Shown here: in pieces, positions 28,201-34,951 of the stretch
Layout of the letters: the number at the start of each line of letters is the position of its first letter
Numbering within the stretch: position 1 is the stretch's first letter
NCBI GenBank assembly: GCA_020049465.1
Contig: JAIFKS010000028.1
Location: 1-64,000 of the forward strand
DNA length: 64,000 nucleotides
DNA from: a bacterium
GTDB lineage: Bacteria > Krumholzibacteriota > Krumholzibacteriia > LZORAL124-64-63
Reading direction: 5' to 3'
Position numbers and translations under genes: made by a program
The notes under the pieces: generated by a model
Told to the model about the DNA's origin: nothing
What the model saw: the letters and a program-made list of their open reading frames with translations, nothing else
Database searches by the model: none

Positions 28201-28517
28201 AAGGTCAGCCGCCGCCCCTCGCCGCCACCGACCGGCATCACGAAGATGTCGAAGTTGCCGTAGCGGTCCGAGGCGAAGGCCAGGCTGCGGCCGTCATGGC
28301 TCCAGACCGGGGCGTACTCGTAGGACTCGCTGACGGTCAGCGGACGGGCCGCGCCGCCGGCGGCCGGGACAGTCCAAATGTCGCCCTTGTAGCTGAAGAC
28401 GACGGTCTGCCCGTCCGGGGAGATGGCTGGGTAGCGCAGCCACTGGGGCGGGTCCTGCGCGAGGGCGCCCGAGGCCAGGCCCAGGCTCATCAGAATCAGG
28501 AGTGACAACAATTTCAT
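25260..28517 (-). CDS. Tricorn-type S41 protease
   Basis: A 1085-residue exported protease (signal peptide about 1-20, cleavage after ALA). N-terminal PD40/WD40-like propeller repeats (ISPDGQTVVFSYKGDIW, WSHDGRSLAFASDRYG, WSPDGRTLAFAAE) resemble the two propellers that gate tricorn. Then come a low-complexity Lys/Asp/Glu insert, a core domain, a PDZ domain (GLKVAEVIAGGPLDK, then LRAGHVIEKIDG) and the S41 catalytic domain: DTRFNGGGNIHEQL and GESNYSDAHLFP with Ser993 the likely nucleophile. The family degrades peptides downstream of larger proteases; here the signal peptide places it in the periplasm. Start ATG at 28517. Divergent from the aminotransferase at 28750. Confidence 0.92.
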   Translation of the reverse strand: MKLLSLLILMSLGLASGALAQDPPQWLRYPAISPDGQTVVFSYKGDIWTVPAAGGAARPLTVSESYEYAPVWSHDGRSLAFASDRYGNFDIFVMPVGGGEGRRLTFHSAAETPASFTADDAAVLFSATRQDPASNAQFPQWGMSELYRVPAAGGRVSQVLPVPAHDVSVDAAGTRLLYHDYKGTENSWRKHHTSSVTRDIWVYDTAAKTYRQLTTNPAEDRDPVFGAGADDYYWLSERDGSFNVYQGSLADPAKATALTNFAKHPVRFLTRANDGTLCFSFDGDIYTLKQGGQPAKLAVGIAIDGLATLDRVVPVNDEFTELALAPSGKEFAYVFRGEIFVSSVEGGVTKRLTDTPWQERSLSWSPDGRTLAFAAEMDQSWNVYTMAIVRDEEPYFYASTVLKTEPVVATEAEEFQPAFSPDGKEIAYLENRVALKVVNLATKQSRMVMPAEHNYSYADGDQYYRWSPDSKWLLVQFGLPERVMSSEVGLVAADGKGGITNLTLSGYEDVMPKWVLDGKAMIWGTNRDGALGQGSGANTWDVHGLFFTREAYDRFRLSEEDFALVKEAEDKKDDGDKEEGKKGKGDKAKKTDGKKDDKAPPADIVIERDNLTERRVKLTTHTSPADDWVLSKDGETLFYVTGFEKGSDIWKTGTRTGDTELLAKVGSRISSFAMSADGDFLVFLADGKPKKVDTDKGKLESLKTGGEMVLKQADERAYMFDHSWRQLKRKFYVQDLHGVDWDWYHEQYRRFLPHINNNHDFAEMLSEMLGELNASHTGASYRPNTPHTDVTGSLGLFYDDAFNGDGLKVAEVIAGGPLDKATSRLRAGHVIEKIDGQSVSAAGDYGRLLNRRVGQRVLLSVLDPAKGDRWDEEAKPVSPGDENELLYKRWVRNRRDEVARLSDGKIGYVHVRAMNDASMRVVYEEALGRNMGTQALIVDTRFNGGGNIHEQLSDFLDGEAYFDVIPHGQHVGVESGDKWTKPSIVVMGESNYSDAHLFPVAYKVKGVGRTLGMPVPGTGTFVWWERQIDQTIRFGIPMGGWRGMDGKWCENTQLEPDVLVRNEPRILTAGRDQQLEAAVRELLKQ

Positions 28518-28749
28518 GGGGTGGACTCCTCGGAGGCTGGGAAGGCGACGGGGTTGCGGACAATAACAAAGGGTGAGTCTACACAAGCGGTCGGCAATTG
28601 CCAGCCTGACGGCCGCGTCCACCGGATACGTGGAATCAGAACCGCGCGTTGCATCCTGACCGGAGGGAAGCGTACGATGGGCCCGTCGGCCGGCAAACCG
28701 GCCCCCGAACAATGCGTGAGTTCAGCCAGAACCAACAGGGAAGCCGACC

Positions 28750-30000
28750 ATGACCGCCAGGACCGACAACGCCGGAAGAGCCCCCTGTCCCGATGTGGAC
28801 GCACTGCGCCGAGCCTTCCCCGCCCTGGCCTCCGGCGTCGTCTTCCTGGAGAACGCCGGCGGCTCGCAAGTGCCGGCCTGCGTGGCCGACGCCATGCACC
28901 GGTACCTGCGCGAGACCTATGTGCAACTGGGTGCGGGACACCCGCTTTCGCGCCGGTGCACGGCCACCGTCGACGCGGCGCACGCTTTCGCGCGGACGTT
29001 CGTCCATGCGCGGCGCGGCCACGCCATCCTCGGTTCGTCGACGACGGTGCTGCTGAACATGCTGGCTTCCTGCTATGCGCAGGTGCTGAAGCCCGGGCAG
29101 GAGATCGTGCTGGCCGAAACCGGCCACGAAGCCAATCTGGGGCCCTGGAAACGGCTGGAGCGGATCGGTGTGAAGGTGCGCTGGTGGCGCGTGGACCCGG
29201 CCACGTTCACCTGCCCGCTGGACGGCCTTCGCGAACTGCTGAACGAAAAGACGGCCCTGGTGGCGCTGCCGCACGTGTCGAACCTGCTGGGCGGCATCGT
29301 CGACCTGCCGGCGATCGTGGCCCTGGCCCACGCGGCCGGCGCCCGCGTGGTGGCCGACGGCGTGGCGTTCGCGCCCCACCGGGCCATCGACGTCGAGGCC
29401 TGGGACGTCGACTGGTACGTCTACTCGACCTACAAGGTCTTCGGGCCGCACATGGCCGTGCTCTACGGCCGCGAAGACGCCCTGGCCGAACTGCCCGGCC
29501 CCAACCACGATTTCATCCCGCGCAACGACCTGCCCTACCAGTTCGAGCCCGGCGGCGCCAACCACGAGGGCTGCGCGGGCCTGCTCGCGCTGGGCGACTA
29601 TTTGAAGCTGCTGGCCGGTGCCGGGCCTGACGCAGCCGTCGACCGTCCGCTCGTCGAAACGGCGTTCGCCCACGCGACGGCGCTCGAGCAGCCGCTGACC
29701 GCGCGCCTGCTGGACTATCTCGGCTCGAAGCCCGGCGTGCGGGTGATCGGCTCGCCGGTCGCCGACGACCAGCGGGTGGGTACCGTCAGCTTCACGCACG
29801 AGCGCCTGTCGTCGCGCGAGATCGTCGCGGCGGTGGACAGGACCGAGATCGCCATCCGCAACGGGCACATGTACGCGTACCGGCTGTGCGGGGAGCTGGG
29901 GATTCCTGTCGAGGACGGCGTGGTCCGCGCCAGCTTCGTGCACACCAACACGATGCGGGAGATCGAGCGCCTCCTCGAGGTGCTGGACGGGATCCTGTGA
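28750..30000 (+). CDS. PLP-dependent class V aminotransferase (cysteine desulfurase-like)
   Basis: A 416-residue cytoplasmic fold-type I PLP enzyme of the class V group. Seen: an ENAGGSQVP N-terminal substrate loop, the VLAETGHEANLGPW region, VVADGVAFAPHRAID (Asp holding the pyridine N, then His) and the Schiff-base lysine in YSTYKVFGPH (Lys229). Relatives include cysteine desulfurases and isopenicillin-N-epimerase-like enzymes; the NHEG motif and the lack of a flexible catalytic Cys loop argue against a canonical IscS/SufS. The substrate is not predictable. The ATG at 28750 follows AGGGAAG. Its TGA overlaps the next gene's GTG (GTGA), so the two are coupled. Confidence 0.88.
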   Translation: MTARTDNAGRAPCPDVDALRRAFPALASGVVFLENAGGSQVPACVADAMHRYLRETYVQLGAGHPLSRRCTATVDAAHAFARTFVHARRGHAILGSSTTVLLNMLASCYAQVLKPGQEIVLAETGHEANLGPWKRLERIGVKVRWWRVDPATFTCPLDGLRELLNEKTALVALPHVSNLLGGIVDLPAIVALAHAAGARVVADGVAFAPHRAIDVEAWDVDWYVYSTYKVFGPHMAVLYGREDALAELPGPNHDFIPRNDLPYQFEPGGANHEGCAGLLALGDYLKLLAGAGPDAAVDRPLVETAFAHATALEQPLTARLLDYLGSKPGVRVIGSPVADDQRVGTVSFTHERLSSREIVAAVDRTEIAIRNGHMYAYRLCGELGIPVEDGVVRASFVHTNTMREIERLLEVLDGIL

Positions 30001-30476
30001 CGGGCGCCGGCGTGACCCTTCGCCCGGCCACCCCCGCGGACCGCCCCTTCCTGCTGCGTGTCTATATGGACGCGCGCGCGGCCGAGCTCGCCCCCACAGG
30101 CTGGACCCCGGAACAGAAGGCCGCGTTCTGCGCAAGCCAGTTCGCCGGCCAGGACGCCCATTACCGCCAATACTACCCCGACTGCGCGTTCCTGGTCATC
30201 GAGCGGGAGGGCAGGCCCATCGGACGGCTGTACCGCGACCGCCGCGCGAACGAGATCCGCGTCGTGGACATCGCCCTGCTGGAGTCCGAGCGCGGAAAGG
30301 GCGTGGGCGGGCGGCTCCTGCAGGCGGTCCTGGACGAAGCGGCCGCCGCGGGTTTGCCCGTGCGCATGCACGTCGAGCGGTTCAACCCGGCGCGCCGGCT
30401 TTATGAACGGCTCGGTTTCCGGGTGGAAGCGGCGGGCGAAGTCCACGACCTGCTTTTGTGGCAGAAAGTCATTTAA
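29997..30476 (+). CDS. GNAT N-acetyltransferase
   Basis: A 159-residue GNAT protein transferring acetyl groups from acetyl-CoA to an unknown amine. It starts at a GTG overlapping the aminotransferase stop (GTGA), giving VTLRPATPADRPFLLR at the N-terminus. The acetyl-CoA loop is seen in SERGKGVGGRLLQAVLDEA, and the family end RRLYERLGFRVEAA is intact. The coupling suggests it modifies the same pathway as the class V enzyme. Unlike the remnant at 24836, it is complete. Confidence 0.88.
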   Translation: MTGAGVTLRPATPADRPFLLRVYMDARAAELAPTGWTPEQKAAFCASQFAGQDAHYRQYYPDCAFLVIEREGRPIGRLYRDRRANEIRVVDIALLESERGKGVGGRLLQAVLDEAAAAGLPVRMHVERFNPARRLYERLGFRVEAAGEVHDLLLWQKVI

Positions 30477-30494
30477 ACGGGACTAAATTTGTTC

Positions 30495-30500
30495 TATAAT
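30495..30500 (+). promoter_or_regulatory. Candidate -10 box for the tail-collar cluster
   Basis: A perfect TATAAT at 30495-30500 in an A/T-rich patch right after the acetyltransferase stop. TTTAAA at 30472-30477 is a weak -35 at 17-base spacing. It would drive the genes from 30571. Confidence 0.5.
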
Positions 30501-30570
30501 GAAGCAGCGCCCGTCGAGCGGCCGGCGCCGCTGTTCCGTCCCCCTGCCATCCCCAGCGAAGGGACCCGCC

Positions 30571-31101
30571 ATGTCGGACCCGTTCATCGGTGAAATCAGG
30601 ATCGTCCCCTTCAACTTCGCGCCCCAGGGCTGGGCCGACTGCAACGGCCAATTGCTGCCGATCGCCCAGAACTCGGCGCTGTTCTCGCTGATCGGCACGT
30701 ACTACGGCGGCAACGGCGTGACCACGTTCGCCCTGCCGGATCTGCGGGGCCGCTTTCCGACGCACGAAGGCACCGGACCCGGCCTGTCGCCCCGCGTTCT
30801 CGGCGAGAAGGCGGGCGCCGAGTACCACACCCTCCTGACCACGCAGATGCCGGCCCACAGCCACACCGCCACCATCCTGGCGCAGGGCGGCGAGGGCGAC
30901 CGCTCGGACCCGACCGGCGCCTACCCCGCGCGGGCCGAGGAACCGCTGCAGCCGTACGCCGGAAGCACTTCGACGTCCATGGGCGCCAACGGCGTCCAGG
31001 TGGGACCCGCCGGCAACAGCCAGCCGGTTGGTCATATGCCGCCGTACCTCTGCCTGCGTTTCATCATTGCCTTGCAGGGCATCTTCCCGTCGCGGAGCTG
31101 A
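30571..31101 (+). CDS. Phage-tail-collar domain protein (MdpB-like)
   Basis: A 176-residue protein of the microcystin-dependent-protein/tail-collar group: MSDPFIGEIRIVPFNFAPQG, the conserved GWADCNGQLLPI, then ALFSLIGTYYGGNGVTTFALPDLRGR and the C-terminal PVGHMPPYLCLRFIIALQGIFPSR. The collar fold forms trimers at the tips of phage-tail-like fibres. In bacterial genomes such genes are often not in prophages, and none is seen here. There is no signal peptide. The ATG at 30571 follows GAAGGGA. It is followed by a Tat-signal protein and a secreted propeller in the same direction, a probable operon. Confidence 0.88.
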   Translation: MSDPFIGEIRIVPFNFAPQGWADCNGQLLPIAQNSALFSLIGTYYGGNGVTTFALPDLRGRFPTHEGTGPGLSPRVLGEKAGAEYHTLLTTQMPAHSHTATILAQGGEGDRSDPTGAYPARAEEPLQPYAGSTSTSMGANGVQVGPAGNSQPVGHMPPYLCLRFIIALQGIFPSRS

Positions 31102-31115
31102 GAGGAGAGCGAACG

Positions 31116-31520
31116 ATGATGACCCGCCGAACTTTCCTGGGCGTCGCCGCGACGGTAACCGCTGCCGGTGGGCTGGGCCTGGGCGGTACGCTCATGCAGC
31201 GCCGCCGCCTGGCCCTGGCCGAACTCGCGGCGGCGAAAGGACTGCCTTCTCCGGGCACGGCCGTGGTCCTGCGAGGGCCGGACGGACTCAAACTGCGCGC
31301 GGTCGTCGCGAGCGTGCGCACCGCGGTGCATCCGGCCCGGCCGGGTGCCACGGGCACCGAGCAGACCTCGCTGCTGCTGAAAGTCGAAGACCGCGAAGCG
31401 CCGGGCGGTGCCTACCGGCTCGAGAGCGACGAGGTCTGCGTCGACGAACTGTACTTCTCGCCCGTGAACCGGCCCGGACGCGACCGGCGTCTCGAGGCCG
31501 TCATCACCCGCATCGCGTGA
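31116..31520 (+). CDS. Tat-signal small protein (possibly DUF6916)
   Basis: A 134-residue protein beginning MMTRRTFLGVAATVTAAGG, a twin-arginine signal, so it is probably exported folded. The C-terminal domain has YRLESDEVCVDELYFSPVNRPG and RRLEAVITRIA, a pattern like DUF6916 proteins that accompany tail-collar genes. This match is from memory and only moderate. An AGGAGAG site precedes the ATG; it lies 14 bases after the collar gene, so it is cotranscribed. It may be a partner or chaperone of the collar protein. Confidence 0.75.
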   Translation: MMTRRTFLGVAATVTAAGGLGLGGTLMQRRRLALAELAAAKGLPSPGTAVVLRGPDGLKLRAVVASVRTAVHPARPGATGTEQTSLLLKVEDREAPGGAYRLESDEVCVDELYFSPVNRPGRDRRLEAVITRIA

Positions 31521-31546
31521 TGCGCCAGCGAACCGGGAGCCCGCCC

Positions 31547-33244
31547 ATGCGCGCCTTGATCGTATCCCGACTGCTCGTCGCCGCGCTGGCCCTCGGCGGC
31601 GCCGGCGCGGCTTTCGCCGCGAATCTCGGCCCCGACGACCGCCAGGTGAGCTTCACCGGGCCGATCGGCAGCACCGAAAGCGACGCCGTGACCCCGGCCC
31701 TGGCGTTCGACCCCATCCACCAGCGCCACCTGCTGGTCTGGTCGGCCGACGAGGACGACGGCAGCTTCCGGATCCATGGCCGCCTCCTGAGCGGCACGGG
31801 GGCCGCCGACGTCAGCCCCGTGTTCACGATCAGCACGCCGGGCCCCGGGAACACCGACGCGCGCCAGCCCACGGTGGCTTTCGCGCCCGAGCTCGGCCAT
31901 TACCTCGTGGTCTGGTCCGGCGACTCCCAGCATGCCGGCGCGTATGAAATCATGGGCCAGGTCGTGAGCGCCGACGGCGTGCTGCTCGGATCCGAACAGC
32001 GCTACAGCGACATGGGCAGCAACGACCTCGACCCGGCCTTCGACGCCGTCACTCCCGATGTGGCCTGGCATCCGGTCCTGGGCGCATTCGTCGTGGTCTG
32101 GGCCGCCGACGACGATCTGGGCGACCTGAACGATGGTCGTTTCGAGGTGTACGGGCAGCTGGTGGACGGGGCCACTGGCTTCGACACCGGCGCCAACGAT
32201 TTCCGGATCACCTATTCGTTGGCCGATCCGGCTGGCAACGACGTGCTCGAGCCTTCGGTGGCCGTGATTCCCGGCGCCGACCGCTGGTTCGTGGCCTTCG
32301 AGGCCGATGTCGACGACAACGGCGTGCACGATCCGGAGATCTGGATGTACGGCGTGACGGGCGATGACCCGGACCCCTCGGCCGTCAACCTGAGCGTGAT
32401 GGGCGGCGGCATCTTCGACGATGTCGGTGCCCGCCATCCCGACCTGGCCTGGGTGCCGAGCAGCGGCGAACTGGTCTGCGTGTGGGATGGCGAAGACGGG
32501 GCTTTGCTGGCGCCGGCCATCTTCGGCCAGCGGTTGCTTTCCAACGGAATCCTGCTCGGCGGGAGGTTCCCGGTGTCCGGCGGCGCAGGCACACCCTACG
32601 GCGACCTGCGCGAGGCCTCGCATCCGGTGATCATGGTCGACCCGGTCACCGACAAGTGGTTCGTGGCCTGGCGCGGCGACCTGAACGACGGCGTCACGCA
32701 CCACGATACCGAAGTCTGGGCGCGGCGCTTCGACGACAGCGGCGCTCCGATCGACCCGGCCGCCTTCATGTTGAGCGGCATGGACCCTCTGCTGGGCCCG
32801 GTGGCCGGCGCCGGCGCCCCGGCCGTGTCCATCAACACGGTCCACGGGTACAAGCTGGTCGCCTGGTCGGGCGACCAGGCCGCCACGAGCGGCGACGAAC
32901 ACGAGATCTTCGTGCAGGGCTGGTCCGACGACGGCATCACCGCCGTCGAGGGTCCGCCGGCTCCGGCCTTCGCGCTGCACGGCGCGGCGCCGAATCCGTT
33001 CAACCCGACGACCACGATCGCTTTCGACCTGCCCACCGCGGCACCCGTTTCCCTGCGCATCTTCGATGCGTCCGGACGCCTGGTGCGCGCATTGCTGACC
33101 GAAAGTCCTTCGGTGGCCGGGCGCAACGAAGCGACCTGGGACGGACGTGACGGCACCGGACGGCAGGTGGCCTCGGGCCTCTACCTGTACCGGCTGCAGA
33201 CACCGGGCCACGAAGCGATGGGACGGATAACGCTGATGAAGTAA
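31547..33244 (+). CDS. Secreted seven-repeat propeller protein with sorting tail
   Basis: A 565-residue protein with a signal peptide (about 1-23). Seven repeats of about 65 residues each contain a P(S/T)VAxxPxxxxxLVVWSGD strand pair and a YEIxGQxxSxDG edge (DAVTPALAF, DARQPTVAF, DAVTPDVAW, VLEPSVAVI, GARHPDLAW, EASHPVIMV, GAPAVSINT). This is consistent with one seven-bladed propeller; no named family is assigned. The last 80 residues are the sorting-type tail (GAAPNPFNPTTTIAFDLP, then RLVRALL and ASGLYLYRL). The start at 31547 follows GGGAG; an ATG at 31520 overlapping the previous stop is possible. Last gene of the collar cluster. Confidence 0.85.
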   Translation: MRALIVSRLLVAALALGGAGAAFAANLGPDDRQVSFTGPIGSTESDAVTPALAFDPIHQRHLLVWSADEDDGSFRIHGRLLSGTGAADVSPVFTISTPGPGNTDARQPTVAFAPELGHYLVVWSGDSQHAGAYEIMGQVVSADGVLLGSEQRYSDMGSNDLDPAFDAVTPDVAWHPVLGAFVVVWAADDDLGDLNDGRFEVYGQLVDGATGFDTGANDFRITYSLADPAGNDVLEPSVAVIPGADRWFVAFEADVDDNGVHDPEIWMYGVTGDDPDPSAVNLSVMGGGIFDDVGARHPDLAWVPSSGELVCVWDGEDGALLAPAIFGQRLLSNGILLGGRFPVSGGAGTPYGDLREASHPVIMVDPVTDKWFVAWRGDLNDGVTHHDTEVWARRFDDSGAPIDPAAFMLSGMDPLLGPVAGAGAPAVSINTVHGYKLVAWSGDQAATSGDEHEIFVQGWSDDGITAVEGPPAPAFALHGAAPNPFNPTTTIAFDLPTAAPVSLRIFDASGRLVRALLTESPSVAGRNEATWDGRDGTGRQVASGLYLYRLQTPGHEAMGRITLMK

Positions 33245-33248
33245 GCGT

Positions 33249-33995
33249 CTAGTCCGGCATTTCCATCGAACCGCGCAGCTTCACCGGATCCTTGCCCCGC
33301 GCGCGGATCTTCAGGTTGAGCATCTCGACGAAGACCGAGAAGCCCATCGCGAAGTAGATGTAGCCCTTCGAGATGTGCTGGCCAAAGCCGTCGGCCACCA
33401 GCGACATGCCGACCAGCAGCAGGAACGACAGCGCCAGCATTTTCACCGTCGGATGACCCTCGACGAAGCGGCTGATCGAACCGGCCGCCAGCATCATCAC
33501 GATCACCGCGATGACGACGGCCGCGATCATCACCGGCAGATGGTCGGCCATGCCGATCGCCGTGATGACCGAGTCCAGCGAGAACACCACGTCCAGCACC
33601 ATGATCTGCGCGATCACGGCCCCGAACGAGGCCACCTTCTTCGCGGTGCCGTGTTCCTCTTCACCTTCGAGATTGTGGTGGATCTCGAACGTCGCCTTGG
33701 CCAGCAGGAACAGGCCGCCGGCGACCAGGACCAGGTCGCGCGCAGTGACCTCGTGCCCGGCCACCTCGAACAGGGCCTTCGTCAGGTGCGCGAGCCAGGC
33801 CAGCGACGCCAGCAGCAGGATGCGCGTGACCATGGCGGCGCCCAGCCCGAGCGTGCGCGCGCGGGCGCGCTGCGCCTCGGGCAGCCGCCCGGACAGGATC
33901 GAGATGAAGATGATGTTGTCGATGCCCAGGACGATCTCGAGGCTCGTCAGGGTCAGCAGCGCGATCCAGGCCTGGGGATTCGAAATCCATTCCAT
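33249..33995 (-). CDS. TerC-family integral membrane protein
   Basis: A 248-residue polytopic protein with about seven hydrophobic helices. TerC family motifs are visible: SLEIVLGIDNIIFISIL near the N-terminus and VFSLDSVITAIGMA in the middle, with the paired acidic residues (E, D, D) inside helices thought to bind metal. The YIYFAMGFSVFVEMLNL C-terminal helix is also typical. The family is linked to tellurite resistance and to Mn2+ export or metalation of exported proteins. The start ATG at 33995 was chosen because MEWISNPQAW begins the conserved region. It is convergent with the propeller gene, 4 bases apart. Confidence 0.9.
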   Translation of the reverse strand: MEWISNPQAWIALLTLTSLEIVLGIDNIIFISILSGRLPEAQRARARTLGLGAAMVTRILLLASLAWLAHLTKALFEVAGHEVTARDLVLVAGGLFLLAKATFEIHHNLEGEEEHGTAKKVASFGAVIAQIMVLDVVFSLDSVITAIGMADHLPVMIAAVVIAVIVMMLAAGSISRFVEGHPTVKMLALSFLLLVGMSLVADGFGQHISKGYIYFAMGFSVFVEMLNLKIRARGKDPVKLRGSMEMPD

Positions 33996-34083
33996 CGGGG
34001 GCGTCTTTCGTCTGGTCAGCAGCGCCGGCCAGTGTAGCACGCGCGACGCCGGATGCCAAAACCGGGCGCCGGACCGGATGACC

Positions 34084-34923
34084 TCACCTCGCCAACATGA
34101 ACCCGATCCCCGCCCGGCTCACCTTGCGGTCGTAGTCCAGCAGGCTCTCGCCGTAGCCGTGCGACAGGGTGACCACGAGCCAGGCGCGCTGCTCGTGGGG
34201 AAGCGGCTGGCTCAGGTTCAGGCTGGCATAGCCGCGCCCGGTCCCCGGGTTGCCGCGCACCAGCAGATGGATCTGCCGTTCGTTGTGCCAGCGATAGTAC
34301 AGGTGGAGATCCGCGGAGCCCAAGTAGTCGGTGATGTCCGGATTGTCGTCGCCCTTCGCCGACAGCGGCGTTTCCTTCGCCTTCTCCGGAATCCGCCACC
34401 GCAGCTTCAGCCTCAGAAGGAGGCGGTCGCGCTGGTAATGGGGGGCGGCGTAGATCTGGTTCCAGGAGCGGGACAGCAGTTCACGCTGGCCGTTCGACTC
34501 GTGTTCGAATCCGGCGTCGGCGCCGACCTGGCCGCCACGGAAAGGGCGGGCCGGCGTCCGGTAGAAGGCCGCGGGCCGGTAGTTCGTGTCCCGGAACGGG
34601 GCCGAACCGTCGGCGTTGTAGGCCTGCCAGTACGAGATCTGCGTGTAGGCGAAGTAGAAATGCGATCCGGCCAGCGCCTGCTTGGCGCTGATCTGGAAAA
34701 CGACCTCGGTGTTCCGGCCGTGGTAGCGGTCGGCGTGCGTGAACGGCAGGATGAGCCACTCATCGTGAAGCGTCAGGCCCGAGCCCTGATGGACGATCTG
34801 GAAGCCCTCGACCGGCGTCAGGTCCTGCGCGCGGGCGCCGGCGCCGGCGCCGGCCAACCAGACCACGACCAGCACGGCACCGGCCACACCCGGCCGGGCA
34901 CCTGGAAACGACCATCGTCTCAT
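34084..34923 (-). CDS. pldA: Outer-membrane phospholipase A (OMPLA)
   Basis: A 279-residue barrel enzyme hydrolysing phospholipids that have reached the outer leaflet. The signal peptide covers about 1-32. The OMPLA active-site motif is intact: FEHESNGQRELLSRSWNQIY gives His141, Ser143 and Asn155, the same H-x-S spacing and 14-residue distance to Asn as in the E. coli enzyme. Strands follow (LLLRLKLRWRIP, SADLHLYYRW, GYASLNLSQPL, GIGFML). The activation loop with dimer and Ca2+ contacts cannot be judged. AGGGGGG precedes the ATG. It is 28 bases after the RND permease stop and may be the last gene of that operon. Confidence 0.9.
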   Translation of the reverse strand: MRRWSFPGARPGVAGAVLVVVWLAGAGAGARAQDLTPVEGFQIVHQGSGLTLHDEWLILPFTHADRYHGRNTEVVFQISAKQALAGSHFYFAYTQISYWQAYNADGSAPFRDTNYRPAAFYRTPARPFRGGQVGADAGFEHESNGQRELLSRSWNQIYAAPHYQRDRLLLRLKLRWRIPEKAKETPLSAKGDDNPDITDYLGSADLHLYYRWHNERQIHLLVRGNPGTGRGYASLNLSQPLPHEQRAWLVVTLSHGYGESLLDYDRKVSRAGIGFMLAR

Positions 34924-34951
34924 GATGTCCCCCCCTCGCTTCAGGCAGACC

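Noticed and set aside
25209-28505. 1098-codon plus-strand open frame opposite the tricorn gene
   Set aside because: Antisense shadow: composition is biased (Val, Arg, His, Leu) and the minus strand encodes a full protease with all motifs.
30571-31101. Prophage
   Set aside because: A single tail-collar gene with no capsid, integrase, terminase or attachment site nearby.
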